Source: Pinus tabuliformis
Lineage: Eukaryota; Streptophyta; Pinopsida; Pinales; Pinaceae
Assembly: GCA_031772625.1 (NCBI GenBank)
Contig: CM062814.1
Span: forward strand, 366,517,750-366,581,749
Direction: 5' to 3'
Length of the DNA: 64,000 bases
In this document: piece after piece, positions 11,466 to 22,995 of the stretch
How the letters are laid out: each line of letters opens with the position of its first letter
Position numbering within the stretch: position 1 is the stretch's first letter
Notes under the pieces: model-generated
The model's input: the letters and a program-made list of their open reading frames with translations, nothing else
Database searches by the model: none
What the model was told of the DNA's origin: nothing
Program-made: the position numbers and the translations under genes

Positions 11466-13170
11466 TTATCTAGGGGGTAGACTTGTATTCGTATTGTTCG
11501 GTAGGTTGATTTTGTCTTTGCTGCTCAAGGACATCCTTTTGGCTGTAGTTGTCTCCCTAGACTTGCCTTGTGTTTTCTGTATCGATATGACTAGTGGATC
11601 TATTGTTTTGAGCATATGTTGTCTCACCTTTTCTCTTGGTATCTCAAAAACAGTGGGGGCCCCTTGACTCCACAAATTATATTGATTGTTTTGCTTTGGG
11701 GTTGGACAGTCACTCGGAGGCTCCTTCTCGGCGGTTGTCTTCTGTGTAGTGTTAAGACATTGATACATGTTGATAACATGTGTAGAACTTAGAGATTTTT
11801 CAGAAATGGAAACTTCCTCTTCATGTTCATCCTTAAGCTGAACCTATTCACTAGCTTTAAAATGATCTTTCAACCTTGTAGCCATGGTGCTCATCAATTG
11901 GTTCCATTCTGGACAAGTCTTCTCTAAATGTCAATCTTCGTGGACTCTCCAAAAGTTATCCGTCGCAATCTCATCTAGGTGGAGCATAATTTTAGAGCAC
12001 TTGTCAAATTTAGCTAGGTGGCTAATGTTGTTGCATGATGTTACATTCTTCTTCTGTGTGAATCTGGGAGGCCTACTACTCACAACTTTCTCGGTCGTTT
12101 GTTGCTTGAGTTTGGTCACTTCAGTTGTCAAGGGATTGACAAGACAAGTAAGGTTCTCAATTTCACTTGCTTCCTTTTCGTTTACCTTACTCATAGCAGT
12201 TCAAGACCTCCTGCCTGTCTCTTTGGAGTCCTTAGCTGGTTTGTCATCTACAATGATTCCAATAGTGCACATGTCTTTCTCTACATCAATTGCCTCTAGG
12301 AAATTTTCCAAAAGTGTTGGTTTTGCATCTCTCTTGACAAACTGCACAATGTTGGTCGGCAGTGCAGACGTGTAGCAGTCAACTGTGATAGAGTCGTGAG
12401 GTTTGGTGTCTCCAGTGAACTTGTTCAAGATATGGTTAAACCTCTAGTTAGAATATTTCACCTTTTTTCTGCTCCATCTTCAGACTACCCAACACTTTCA
12501 ATAACATGGCAGGGGTTTTTTCGTCAACAAGCTTCTCAAGGAAAATTCTCTTGAACATCCCCTAATTCTAAATGGAGTTGATAGGAAGGCAATGGTACCA
12601 TACAACTGCTCTGACATCTAAGGTACATGGAAACAATCTACATGCAATATCATCATAACATACCTTGAGTGTCTACAGATGTACATAGAACATTTCTAGA
12701 TGGTCTATTGCCTTCAATGTTCTATCACGGTCATAATTTGTAAACAAATTCTCTACGTGTCATGGCATCTTGTAAAAGAAACTCGGGAGCGGCAATGCAT
12801 CTTGTGTCATCCATATCATATTTTGATAAGCCATATTGTCCTCTTCTTCGTCCTCCTCATCTTCTTATGAATCTGACAGTTCAACCTTTGAATCTGTTGG
12901 TTCATCTCCGCCTCCACCTCCTCCATTGCCTTCCCCTTCGCTGCCTCTACCGAAACCTAAGCCCAAGAGTAAGCTTTTATCTTCTTCTCCTTCTAGGAAA
13001 ACAGGAGGTTCGTCTTCATTCTCAACAACTTCTTCCATCTCTTCAAGAGTGGTGAGGATTACTTCTTCAACAGACGAGACTAACACTCATGTGGGCATAG
13101 TCTTTTTCTTCCTTTGTGAAGAGGGAAGACTGTGTACTCTTGGAATCAGTCCAACATCTTTAGAAAATTG
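11466..13170 (-). pseudogene. Gypsy gag region
   Basis: Begins with an acidic, Gly-rich stretch (13,086-12,865; SEGEGNGGGGGGDEP). The capsid-like region at about 12,760-12,430 contains HLEMFYVHL, DDIACRLFPCTL and AVVWYHCLP, the retrotransposon gag pattern, broken by stops. 12,428-11,931 and 11,768-11,466 are open lysine/serine-rich pieces joining gag to protease. I see no zinc knuckle. Confidence 0.7.
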
Positions 13171-13349
13171 ACGGGTGATGGGACAGAAAACACAGATGTG
13201 ATGATATGAAATTTCCTATTCGGGTCTGAGAGGTAAGGAATAACCAACTTTAGAGTTATGCGTGGGAGAGAGGGATTTCGTGTTACTGCCTTGACCAAAT
13301 GATAGATAAGTGGGGTTGAGAGGACATTTAGCCATAAACTACTAGTGAA

Positions 13350-13372
13350 TCTCCTTCTAGCACCAGAAATGT
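13350..13372 (-). other. Candidate primer-binding site and LTR inner edge
   Basis: On the minus strand, CTCTCAACA is followed a few bases later by TGGTGCTAGAAGGAG. The CA end and TGG start fit an LTR/PBS junction just upstream of the gag region. The tRNA partner is not identified. Confidence 0.4.
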
Positions 13373-15788
13373 TGAGAGTGCTAGACCCGCCAACATTATG
13401 GGGATATCCCCAGTATGAAGTCCCAACTAGACCTCACAATGTTTGGTGTAGGAGTCCCATTCAATATGATGGCCCATTTTCCATTTTCTTAGATATTTTC
13501 CTTAGCTCTTATTGTTCAGCACATGAAAGTGTTATGCTTGTAACTTCAAGAAAACGAGGTGAGTATTCCTGTTGAGTGTGTAATGTAAATTTGTGTCTGG
13601 GTCCTCTTACTTTAAGGGAGAGGGTAAAAGTGAGCCTCTAGATGAGAGGTAGTAGTACCACCCAGGGAGAGACACATGCCAAACAATAAGGGTTTGTCCA
13701 ACATCTAGTGGAATAGTCCACAGCAGATGCGACAATCGTTAAAACCAAAGTGCAAGGGAAACCATGTACACTGTCCAATGGAGTAGTCCACATGGGGGTG
13801 ACGGTCATTATAACCAAGGAAAACAAGAATAGTCTATCTAATTTTCGGCTGAGTGGTCCACATGGACAAGATAGTAGTGATAAACAATACAACACATCTT
13901 CAACAATGTAAGTACTAAAATAACCGAAGTAGTTCAGCTATCTTAGTACAAGTTAAGAAAACATTTGTTACAAACGTTTAAAGAATAGCCTTACAAAATG
14001 ATACAAAACATGCGTGAAAACATGCTGGCCTGAGATAGGCTTTTGAATTAAGCAAAAGTTCCAAGACACATCTATACACCATACATCAGTAGCCCCAATA
14101 CTGGGCCATTGGAGCCACTCCTCACTCCTTAAAGAACAAACTACAGACTCTCAAGGCTATGTGGGAGGAGCCAAGGTGCAAATTCCTTTGCTCATATAAT
14201 GAGGGGGTATATATAGCCAAGGATGATGCTTGACCCTTGTGACTCTTGGACTTCCATCATGACTGTTCAACTTCCTACAAATTTTCAATTGAAGCAACTC
14301 TTCAACTGCATATGTGCATCTCTTGGACTTTCACATTACATTACATGTGATCACAACAAGTATGGCCCATAGTAGTGATGTGGCCGAGAAAAATCATGAC
14401 ACAACTCGACATGACACTGCTGACATGTAATAGCTGACTGTGGTGTCCATGTTGAGATGATATCCTCCTATGTAATGGATGTGCTCTCGGTGTGTTGTGT
14501 CTTCACCTCCGCATGGCAAAGTGTTCCAAGGTCTTCGATGGTCTTGTTCTTTGCTTGATGGTTCAAAAACATGTATCCCTTTCGCTTGCTGCTCCATGTG
14601 ATTGGTACCTTCGCTCAACTGCAAGCAAGTCTTATAGCATGTGCTCCTTCTTCACCCCATTCATCGTCATGCCATGTTCCATTAATGTACCTGTTCCTTG
14701 AATTCTCTCATGATGGGACGAAATCAAATCAAAAAATATCCTAGTCTAGCATGATGCATTTTTTTTGGTTTTGGGTCAAGGTGACCGGTGGGAAGTATAT
14801 GACACTAAAAATGCATAGAGAATAGCTCAAGCCGGGATGAGAGGCTCTGAATTACTGTCGGGAAAAACTGCGTAGAGGGAACTAGGAAGAAAAATCGCCC
14901 AATCAGGAACAATAGTGATAGATGTAAGTTAGAACCTAGCAAGACAAATCCACAATTCTTAGGAGGAAGACAAGGCAGGGTGAGGATTGAGCAGGTTACT
15001 CGAGATCCAGCTATGAACCTGTGCAATTTTTAGGAGGGAGACAAATTTGGGCAAGGGACACTGGAAGGAAATTTTGCGCAATTTTCCAAAGTAGGGCATG
15101 TCGGGCTACAGGGAGCTTCTGGTCATAACTGTGCATTTCTAAGAGATAGTGCAGGATAGGCAGTTGCTGTACAGTTTCTGGAAATATTGAAAAGCGGGGA
15201 AGCAGCAAGTGTACAAGCCATCTCTGTGCAATTTTCAGGGACACTGCAGAGCAAGCCAGCAGGAGCGGCGACTCAGCATGACTATGCAATTTCTGTAGGC
15301 AGTGTAGGGTAGGCAATTGGGTATGTTTGTGCAATTCTGTAAAGGAGTGCAGTGCATATTTCTGGTTGACCAGAGGGAAGCTTGATAACTGATGTTGCGG
15401 GAAGCACAGAGTGGATCAAGACTTGAGACAACATCTACGCAATTCTAGGAGAGAGACATCCTGCTCACTTCCAGGATTCCATAGTACAGTTGCGCTTGAG
15501 GGAAAACCTCAAGAACTGCGTAATTCTATGCAGTAGAGTAGGGTCATTGAGAGTTGAGACTAAGTGGTTTAGCTTAGTCGAGGTTCGGTTGAAGGGGTTT
15601 ATCTGGTCAACAAATTTTCATGAAAAATGGCTAAGCCCGAGAGCAAGTGAACATGTGTAGATGTGAAATTTTGATCAGACACTTAGCACGACTTGACGAT
15701 AGGACACCACAAACCAATAAGACAAACATGTGCTCAATGAGACTATCTTGAGATTAATAGCAATAAGTATGATACTTTAGAAAGACCT
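13373..15788 (-). repeat. Probable 5' LTR of the minus-strand gypsy element, with internal repeats
   Basis: Non-coding, starting at the putative LTR edge. A TATA-like GGCTATATATACC on the minus strand lies near 14,205-14,217. From about 14,840 to 15,560 a ~70-bp degenerate unit recurs, recognised by (C)TGTGCAATTT plus GGCAGTGCAGGGTAGGCA-like sequence; this looks like a repeated U3 region. The outer edge is not defined because no second LTR is available. Confidence 0.4.
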
Positions 15789-16107
15789 TTGAAAAAACGT
15801 GATGACACTTGCATGAAAATGCTTACAACTTTGCATGTGAGTATGAACAATGTTGACAGAGTGAAGATAACTCATGCACACAAAGATCAACCTTCAAAAT
15901 TTACAAAACAAGACTGCAAGCATGAAAAAGAAATCAACATGCCAAAAGATGATTGTTGGTCGGACAAGAAAAGGGTGTAAAAGACTCTACAAGAGCTCAT
16001 GGAATGAGCACGGTTGTTTGCAACCATCAGTGGAAAAAACAAGGAACGCTCTGAAATTTGGATGCAAGCCAAAATTTTGGAGGGTGTTGCAGCCACTACA
16101 ACAATAA
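15789..16107 (+). other. Unrecognised short reading frame
   Basis: Frame from 15,789 is open for 63 codons, stops at TAA 15,978-15,980 and then reads on through a further stop to about 16,107 (KTLQELME, ARLFATISGKNKERSEIW). Composition is protein-like (Lys/Asp/His-rich) but no family is evident. Could be a transposon remnant. Confidence 0.2.
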
Positions 16108-16148
16108 CTTAATTATTAATAGATCACATAAATAGTAATTATTACTTA

Positions 16149-16740
16149 TTATTGGTAAATATTTTTATAAATTCGAAGAGGTAGCTGACAACATGTTTCC
16201 ATGAATCTACTTAAGCATTGTATATTGACATCCCTTTGACATTTGGTGTTGGTGTTAGATAGGAGAAGGAATGAAAAACAAAAGGCATGGTGCACAAGTA
16301 TATGGTTTGATGTATTTCCAAGGAGCCTGAAGCCATTATAATTAACATTTGTGTTTTCCAACTCAGACATTTTTATGACTCTGCAAGATACTTGGTTTTA
16401 CCAAATTAAATACAAGTATGGAAATGTTTCAATCCAACAACATAATAATTTCACATTATGATTGTTTTACTTCAAAATTTTTTTGATTTTGTAAAATTCT
16501 TTTGTCAAAAAAATATTAGCTATGAAGCAACGAACTTTAAAACATATGGTTAACTAAAGGTTAATACAATCAAACTCAATGCTTTATGCACATAAAATTT
16601 AAAATTAACACTTACACCTTGCCCATTATTATGATTACATCCCTTGGTATCACCCCCAATGAAAGTTTTTTTTTGTAACTATATTTATGCTAAGAAAGAG
16701 TATCTACAATGTAACATTTGTTCAAATGTGGCGATGAATT
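16149..16740 (-). repeat. Exon-like repeat, inverse copy of 52,430-52,900
   Basis: The minus strand of this segment matches the plus strand of 52,430-52,900. It contains a polypyrimidine/AG boundary followed by an open stretch reading VTKMSELENTNVNYNGFRLLGNTSNH; the other copy reads VTKMSKLENQDVSYNGFRLLAKMSNH. The shared acceptor-like CTTGCAG suggests an exon of an unrecognised gene or transposon. The adjoining 16,768-17,072 minus-strand ORF (VPIVWFLQWWIYVWKAF) is also unrecognised. Confidence 0.4.
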
Positions 16741-17100
16741 CATACCTTTCAAAGTTCAATAATTAAGTTAAGCGACAAGGAATGCTGGCCATGCTACGTT
16801 GTTTATTAACGACTTGAAAAAATAATTTATTGTAGTTTGTTCACATATTATAACAAGGTTTGGATGGTCATGGAAAGCAAAGTAGTCGTTTGAAATTTTT
16901 TCATAGATGACAAATGGAGAGTTCCTCTCAAGGGAAAATGCCTTCCACACATAAATCCACCACTGAAGAAACCATACGATAGGCACATTTTTGGACACTT
17001 TAGGATGATGACATTTAAGGGCATTATGTCATGGGATTCCTGCAGTTGGTGCTTTCTCTTGACACACCTCAAGTATTTTCACCTACTGTCAAGGTAAATT

Positions 17101-17600
17101 TTGCATGAGAACGAAGACTTCTACGATGCAGCATTGGTATTGAATGGGCTCTCGAGTTTGCGCTTTCTAAAAAACTTTTCCATAGGTGAGAGCATGTCTG
17201 ATGCTCACAAAATGTTTGATGAATTGTATGAACAAGATGTACACTCGTGTAATGTGATGATTTTAGTTTATTGTTGTAGTGTAGATAGAGCATGTGATGT
17301 GTTTGTAAAGCATCAACAATATGTGGTGTCTTTGACTGTGATGATCTCATCCTATACCTAGAATGGGCAAGAAGAACAAGGCGTGAAAATTTTTCTCTTG
17401 TGTGCACCAATTTAGTAGCCTTGGAAATATGCATGTTAGTAGAGACCGCTCTTATAAACATGTATGCTAAAGGTGGGGGGAAAGCAAGATAACATGTGAT
17501 ATATTTGACATAATGGCTCAATGGGACATAGTAACTTGGTATTTGTATAGAACATTGACTCCTACTCTTGGCCCACATTTCTTGCATCTAGTGGAGGGCC
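17101..17600 (+). pseudogene. Pentatricopeptide-repeat (PPR) protein fragment
   Basis: 17,101-17,361 is open and contains SMSDAHKMFDELYEQDVHSC and VDRACDVFVKHQQYVVSLTVMI, two adjoining PPR motifs of the PLS kind (usual forms DAxKMFDEMPxxDVxSWNxMI). After a stop at 17,359-17,361, NGQEEQGVKIF and further PPR-like text follow with frameshifts. PPR proteins bind organellar RNA; this piece, about three repeats long against ten or more in a whole protein, is a dead fragment. It has no neighbouring exons. Confidence 0.7.
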
Positions 17601-17849
17601 TAAAGAAACCAAATCTACATTTATATCTAGTAAAGAAAGGAATAACAACTAAAAATTTATTACAATCCCAATAATTTTTAGGCCTTTTACTAGAATGACT
17701 TTCTACATCAAGGTGAAAGTAGTTGATTTAGTATCTATGATCACTGCCAAACTTCAAGAACATACAAGAACCATTGTTGTTTTTTTATGAATTCTTTACA
17801 AAGGAAGGAAACTTAAGTATGATATTTTAATAAATTATTATGACATCAC

Positions 17850-18660
17850 CATGGATGCTTGTTTCTCTCGCATTACAAGCTTAATTGGGGGTGTCAGAGG
17901 CAAGGGGATCCTTCTACTTCTAAGCCCATGTCTTTCAAGGACGCCCTCAAGCAAAGACCCAAGTCTCTGACACACAAGGATCTCTTCGGTAAAGCATTTG
18001 TAGTAGATCAATCTTTGCACACCCATTCTCTTGAAGTGGAAAACGCTGCCGCTAACAAAAGGGTGGCAGATTATCTAAAGCAACTATTTTCCATTTTAAC
18101 AGATTTTGGCCCTCCACATCTACTATCCAAGAATTGATATACTAAAAATATTCTTAGAATATAGAGTTGATATTCTACTCAAAAGGATTTTTTGTGGTAT
18201 CCTTAAAAAATTTAGAGGACATGCATAAGGTTTTTGACCAAAATCCTTGGTTTTGGGGACAATTCATTTTATCAATGCAACTATGGTTACCTGATTTCAA
18301 CCCTCTTAGGCTCTTACCATGAAGTCTCTCACTACGTCACTATGTGTAAGAATGACTAACTTACACATCCATTTAATCGAACCTGAAATCGTAGAAGGTG
18401 CAGGTGATTTAATAAGCAGCTTCATCAAAATAGACAATGAAATTCTTTCAAAAGGAATTCTCACATATGTTCACATATGTTTTGAAGTGGACCTTAATGA
18501 AAGGTTGCTAAGAAAAACCCTACTCAAGTGGATGGGTAAGGTGTTTTCATAACCATTGGACTATGAAAACATTGCTTTCTGATGTAGGGCTTGTCAATAG
18601 GCTAGCCACCTACATAATGGATGTACCTTTTAAAAATGCGTTTCCTCCCCTAATATTCTA
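17850..18660 (+). pseudogene. LINE ORF1 (DUF4283-type) remnant
   Basis: The region reads, across frames and stops, as a plant L1 ORF1: an N-terminal KPMSFKDAL segment, PWFWGQFILSMQLWLPDFNPL (about 18,240-18,310, the DUF4283 signature), then the open frame 18,319-18,552 with SLCVRMTNLHIHLIEPEIVEGAGDLI, YVHICFEVDLNE and, after a stop, LDYENIAF with a degraded zinc knuckle. ORF1 binds LINE RNA. It is unrelated in position to the LINE at 0-3.5 kb. Confidence 0.65.
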
Positions 18661-18695
18661 ACCAAAACAACCGTGGATGGTGGGATCTAAAGGAA

Positions 18696-19551
18696 TTAAA
18701 CAGTAGTTAATGTAGGCATGCCATTAAGCTCAAATGCGAAAGATCTCACCCAATGATAAACTCTTCTCTTGGTTCCTATAGCTAAATGTGCCAAGCAAGA
18801 TTCTGTGTGCATTTCTTTATTCAAGCAACATTTATCCTCAAGTTCATGACTGATATAACTATAATTAGATCCAGGATCAATCAAAATGGTAACAAGTTGA
18901 TCACAAAGCTTACCTTCCATATCGATAATGGATGCTTGATGATCAACCTTCTTGTTATCCAGTGCTACACAAATATGAGAAATACTTTGCCCAACGTCCC
19001 CAATTATTTGTGCCTCCTGAGCACTATAAATTTGTGGTTTTCCACCACAGTGCAATGGACATTCACTCGGGCGATGCTCTTACCACAAGTGCAACACCTC
19101 AAATGTTTCCTGCCATTATCCTGATTCTGCTTCTCATGCTTAAATCCATGTCCCCTATCAATTAAATTGAACTTCTTATAAGGTGCTACGTTCTCCTTGT
19201 CACTTGCATCATGAGGTTTTCCTCACTCTTAACTCACTTTCCTTTAGTCTTCTCATTACCTTTCCAATCCCGCTTAGGCTCAGACTTGCATTTAGGCTAC
19301 TCATAACCATGCTTCGGCTTCTTGATAACTTCCTCCAATGACCGAGGCTCATCGTAATCAATTTGACCTTTAAATGCTAAAGGCAGTCTACTAATGAACC
19401 TTTGGATCATTATCTTCTCACCCTTGAGGTATGGCACATGCCTCAGCAATCCCATAAACTTATTCGTGTACTCTTCAGTTGTCATGGAACCCATCTTGGG
19501 ATCATAGAATTCCTTAGCCTTTTTGTCATAATATCTCTCAGACAAGTACAC
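18696..19551 (-). pseudogene. Ty3/gypsy gag-protease remnant
   Basis: On the minus strand 19,551-19,297 is a gag piece (MYLSERYYDKKAKEFYDPKM, EEYTNKFMGLLRHVPYL). 19,055-18,696 holds the end of the zinc-knuckle region and protease: VTILIDPGSNYSYIS, where Ser of DSG is Pro. It is a paralogue of 41,240-42,200, which reads the same proteins on the plus strand. The upstream flank 19,560-19,750 also matches 41,230-40,930 inverted. Confidence 0.8.
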
Positions 19552-19771
19552 CTTATATACAATTTTTTATACATTAACATTATAAGTACATTTTATTTTA
19601 AAAGATTTTGACATTATAATAATATAATACAATCCCTTTATACAAACTTAACCACAAATCAACTTTTAATAATTATATATTCTTTATCATTTTCAATTAA
19701 CTTATAGATAAATTAACACCAATTTTAAAAAATAAATACCAAATCTATCATAACGTAACTAAATACCACAT

Positions 19772-20434
19772 CCGATGCAAAAAATCAAGGTTCTTAGTAC
19801 TCTTTCAACCCCTGCTTTAAGAATATCTAATGAGAAGCACCTAGAGGAGGAAAAATCTGATCTTCTAAAAGTTTTTAAAAATAATGGCTATAGTAGAACT
19901 CAAGGCCTCGAGGTTTTTCAAAGAACTCAGAAAGAATATAGGGTTAAGCCTTCTCGTGATGATCCTATCTCTAAGGTGCATCTCTTGTTTATCTAAGGGA
20001 CCACTAACAAGATTGCTCATATTCTTAAAAAGAATAAAGTTTCTGCTTCATTCAAACCCCTTAATACCATTAGAAATTCTCTCAGATCTGTTAAGGACCC
20101 TATAGACCCTAAAGACATGAAAGGGGTCTACTCGATCCCATGTTCCTGTGGGATTCCCTATATTGGAGAAATTGGTCGCTCCATTAACCAGAGAATCCAA
20201 GAGCATGCAGTAGACATTAGGCACAACCATTCTTGCTCATTAGCTCTACTCGAACATGCAGAGAAACATAAGCACCGTGTCTGCATTGAGGATGAGAGAG
20301 TCATTACAAGGGTTGATTAGTTCCACCATAGGAAGCTAAGAGATACTATTGAGATTGAGAAGCATGCAATCAATCTCAACAGGGATGATGGTTGGAAATT
20401 AAGTAGGAGCTGGATTCTGACCCTCTCTTATTGA
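19772..20434 (+). pseudogene. Penelope-like element (Dryad-type) GIY-YIG endonuclease, 5'-truncated
   Basis: One frame runs from 19,772 to TGA at 20,432-20,434 with two in-frame stops (TAA 19,994-19,996; TAG 20,318-20,320) and no frameshift. The first part (HLEEEKSDLLKVFKNNGYS) matches the linker after RT; then TTNKIAHILKKNKVS, NSLRSVKDPIDPKDMKGVYS and IPCSCGIPYIGEIGRSINQ lead into the GIY-YIG fold, with EHAVDIRHNH, LLEHAEKHKH and FHHRKLRDTIEIEKHAINL to the end. The C-x-C before PYIG and the later His residues fit the Cys/His motif of Penelope-like endonucleases. RT is absent (5' truncation). The terminal segment with a hammerhead-like motif follows at once. Bacterial UvrC or an intron endonuclease is unlikely because of the preceding linker wording. 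Confidence 0.9.
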
Positions 20435-20582
20435 TTAACAAATTAATAGATTAATATCATAATTTAAATATTATTTTTCAAAAATAGCCATTACTTGAGA
20501 TTATGGTCTCTTACATTGCTCTCTATTTAAGCCTTTGTCATGGTCTGTCTCTACTGATGATGTTGGTTCAAAACGCGCCCTA
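20435..20582 (+). ncRNA. Penelope-like 3' terminal segment with decayed hammerhead ribozyme
   Basis: Directly follows the endonuclease stop. CTGATGA lies at 20,554-20,560, then TGTTGGTTC and AAAACGCGCC. As in the copy at 4.1 kb, stem II is lost and the core GAAA and cleavage GTC are mutated, so self-cleavage is not expected. A second motif (CTAATGA ... GGAAATGTCGACC) lies at about 20,733-20,786. Confidence 0.65.
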
Positions 20583-21740
20583 ACAAAATACTTTTCTTAA
20601 TTTACAATGGCTAGTTTATAACTAAATATTAAATAAACATTATTTTAATTAATTCAATAACCAATTTTTAATGACTAACTATGGACCCTCATCCATCCTT
20701 GCTACTTATTCTTTAGGATTGATGGATTTTTCACCTTTGTCCTAATGATAAATCACATTAGTTGATTGGAAATGTCGACCAAATCCTATTGATGTAATTA
20801 ATCCGAAAAACATTCTCATTTACAATATAGATCACAAAAATCTAAAATCTAACCTAAATTAAGTTATAAATTCAAAGCAATCCACCTAATAAATAATACC
20901 AATTAAAACAACACTTTCCCTAATAACAACTTTGACTACACCATGATGCTCTCGTACCCCATTGACCTATTTCTTTCAGCTTCGAGAGCACACTTTCCAT
21001 TAATAACACTCTAACTGGATCATCATGCTCCCGTACCCTATTGGCCTAAATCTTTCGAGTTTCAAGAGCTTTCTGGTGGGAAAAATCCCATCAAGTCCGT
21101 ATCTTGGAAGTATATCACCTGCTCTAAAAAAAATTCTTGAAATCCCGCATGTATATAACATGTATTAGATGGGAAGTTTATCCCCACCACCTTTATATTA
21201 TTATTCTAATTCTAATTTATATCTGTGTACAAAATAATATTACCACCACTTCCCCCGTTGATGGTATCATTTAGGCACACCATCCTATCATGCCTAATGT
21301 TTTATTTCCATCAAGGTCAGATTCCGTTTACGTGTATTAATGAATTGTTTATGTCCGTTTAACAGTCGGGAAGAACACGGGCCTTATATCATACGTTCGA
21401 TGTAAATGACAATGTGTTTTATGTTTTTTTGAAGGTATAAAATAAATAATTTTTAATAATTTTAATGGTATTGAATTACACCACCCACAAAATTTTATCT
21501 AATTTAAAATAAAATTTATTTATATATAAAAATTAAACTACACGCTGTAAGATTAGTTAATTAAAATTATATAAAATTAAAACAATTAATTATTTTTGAA
21601 TTATTTTATACATGATTCGTTGAATCTTTGTTTTTATTATTTAAACTTCATACTTAAAAAACACTTCTTGAATTATGAAAAGTTCATAGCTCAAGCTTAC
21701 TATTCGAACCATAACTCAAGCTGACTATTCTAACTAAGCT
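20583..21740 (+). repeat. Duplicated segment, second direct copy of 4,164-5,360
   Basis: Same order and orientation as 4,164-5,360 with scattered substitutions and small indels; matches the laccase upstream flank (about 48,600-49,260) in inverse orientation. 21,741-22,070 is AT-rich and shows no clear feature. Confidence 0.8.
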
Positions 21741-22069
21741 GTTTGTGTGTGTTTAACGTTTATGGTATGAATATTGGTTTTCATTATTTAAATGATTTCA
21801 AAGTTTATTTCGTAGTTTCAATAGTGTCCATCTACTTTTTCATTTTGATTTTAAATTATTTTTTTAAGTTGGGTTTTTTTGGTTTATTATTTTTTCATTC
21901 TCTAATATTTTAATAATATTTAATTAATTTTGTTGTAAAATTTAATATATTTTGTTTTATGAAATTTATATAATCCTAACCTTTAAGAATCTTCAATACA
22001 CTAAATTCATTTACACGTTAAAAAATAAGCTCGTTTTATTGAATAACAAACTGCCATTTCAAAAAAGTA

Positions 22070-22960
22070 ATTATTACAAAATATCAATTAAACAATCGGA
22101 AAGCATAAGAGATGATCCCTCGTTGTTTTTATCTTTTACGCAAACGTTCACCTCAAACATCTCGGCACTCCCCGCCCCGTTCCCCACACGCGAAAACGAA
22201 CCATAAAAATAAGTAAATATGAATCCGATAATGATGATGCTTTAGCGTTTGTTAGTCCAATTCTTTGCTTCCTTGAGTCTGGACCTCCTTAGGGATTTAT
22301 CTTTTACGCAAACGTTGGCCTCAAACACGTTGGCCTGTCGCCCCCCAAAAAATAGTTAGTGTCGAATATTGACTTGTTACAGATTCCAGCTATATATATA
22401 TAGAAACTCATTTGCTCTTCAATTTGATTATTATCATACCCAATTTATTCCCAAATTACAGCTCGCTAGATATTAAATGCAAATTAAATGGTCGAATAAT
22501 GACGACCATTTAGCGTGGGGATTGAACATGGTGTTCATTGTGAAGAACTGTCCCGATCGTTTGGCAACATTGGAGCCTCGCCCTACAGACCTTCCCAAGT
22601 GCTAGATAGAGAGAGAAGGAAATATCAATAACCAGATCAGAATACTTCACGAGTGCAAGGAAATCTACGGCCATTAGTGGGTAGTTAAAATAAGCCTCAA
22701 ACATATAGGCGAACTGTGTTTTTTATTCGTAGGATTGCGAACGGCACATGCATAGGTTAGGATTGTCTTTTCTTTTTTAGGATTGTCATTTTGGGATATT
22801 GAATTCAAGTAGGTTTTTCTTAAAAGAAAATCATACCCATGAGATTTTTTAATAATAAAATTGGAATAGGAATTTTTGGAGAATTGGAAATTTCTTTTCA
22901 AGATTGGATTTAGATTCAGTGTCATTATTGTTTATTATTACAATTATTTTATAAATATTA
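22070..22960 (+). pseudogene. Internally deleted laccase copy (promoter fused to last intron/exon)
   Basis: 22,080-22,393 matches the laccase 5' flank (47,700-47,405, inverted) up to CTTGTTACAGATTCCA; the next base onward matches the last laccase intron (44,662 onward, inverted). About 2.7 kb covering exons 1-5 is gone. In exon 6 a further ~48 bp is missing, including the splice acceptor and the HCHL copper motif; the rest reads [12 protein letters not shown] ... DLPKC and stops at 22,603-22,605. The 3' flank to ~22,960 also matches the gene. It cannot make a laccase. A ~35-bp stretch (TTTTACGCAAACGTT...) occurs twice, at ~22,130 and ~22,301, only in this copy. Confidence 0.85.
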
Positions 22961-22995
22961 TATATTAATAATTATGGGTATAATTATTTTATAAA

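Larger units (their letters stand above)
7090..13370 (-). mobile_element. Decayed Ty3/gypsy element (gag-PR-RNH-RT-RNH-INT)
   Basis: Reading leftward on the minus strand, gag (about 13,170-11,500), protease (about 11,270-10,850), an RNase H (10,576-10,106), RT (about 9,640-8,900), the RT-linked RNase H (about 8,900-8,550), integrase (about 8,160-7,600) and a post-integrase segment (7,375-7,112) follow each other. Many stops and frameshifts make it non-functional. The post-integrase wording (NCIKRWFDRKF, GDLVLKW) and two RNase H domains resemble the Tat/Athila branch. A candidate primer-binding site and LTR edge lie at 13,350-13,372; no 3' LTR was found. Confidence 0.85.

Noticed and set aside
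12836..13171. Serine-rich plus-strand ORF
   Set aside because: It is antisense to the acidic/Gly-rich part of the minus-strand gag.
20117..20320. UvrC or organellar intron GIY-YIG endonuclease
   Set aside because: The preceding LLKVFKNNGYS and SVKDPIDP linker and the later HHRKLR region fit Penelope-like elements.
22096..22206. Coding ORF upstream of the laccase pseudogene
   Set aside because: It overlaps sequence matching the laccase promoter; not conserved as protein in the gene copy.
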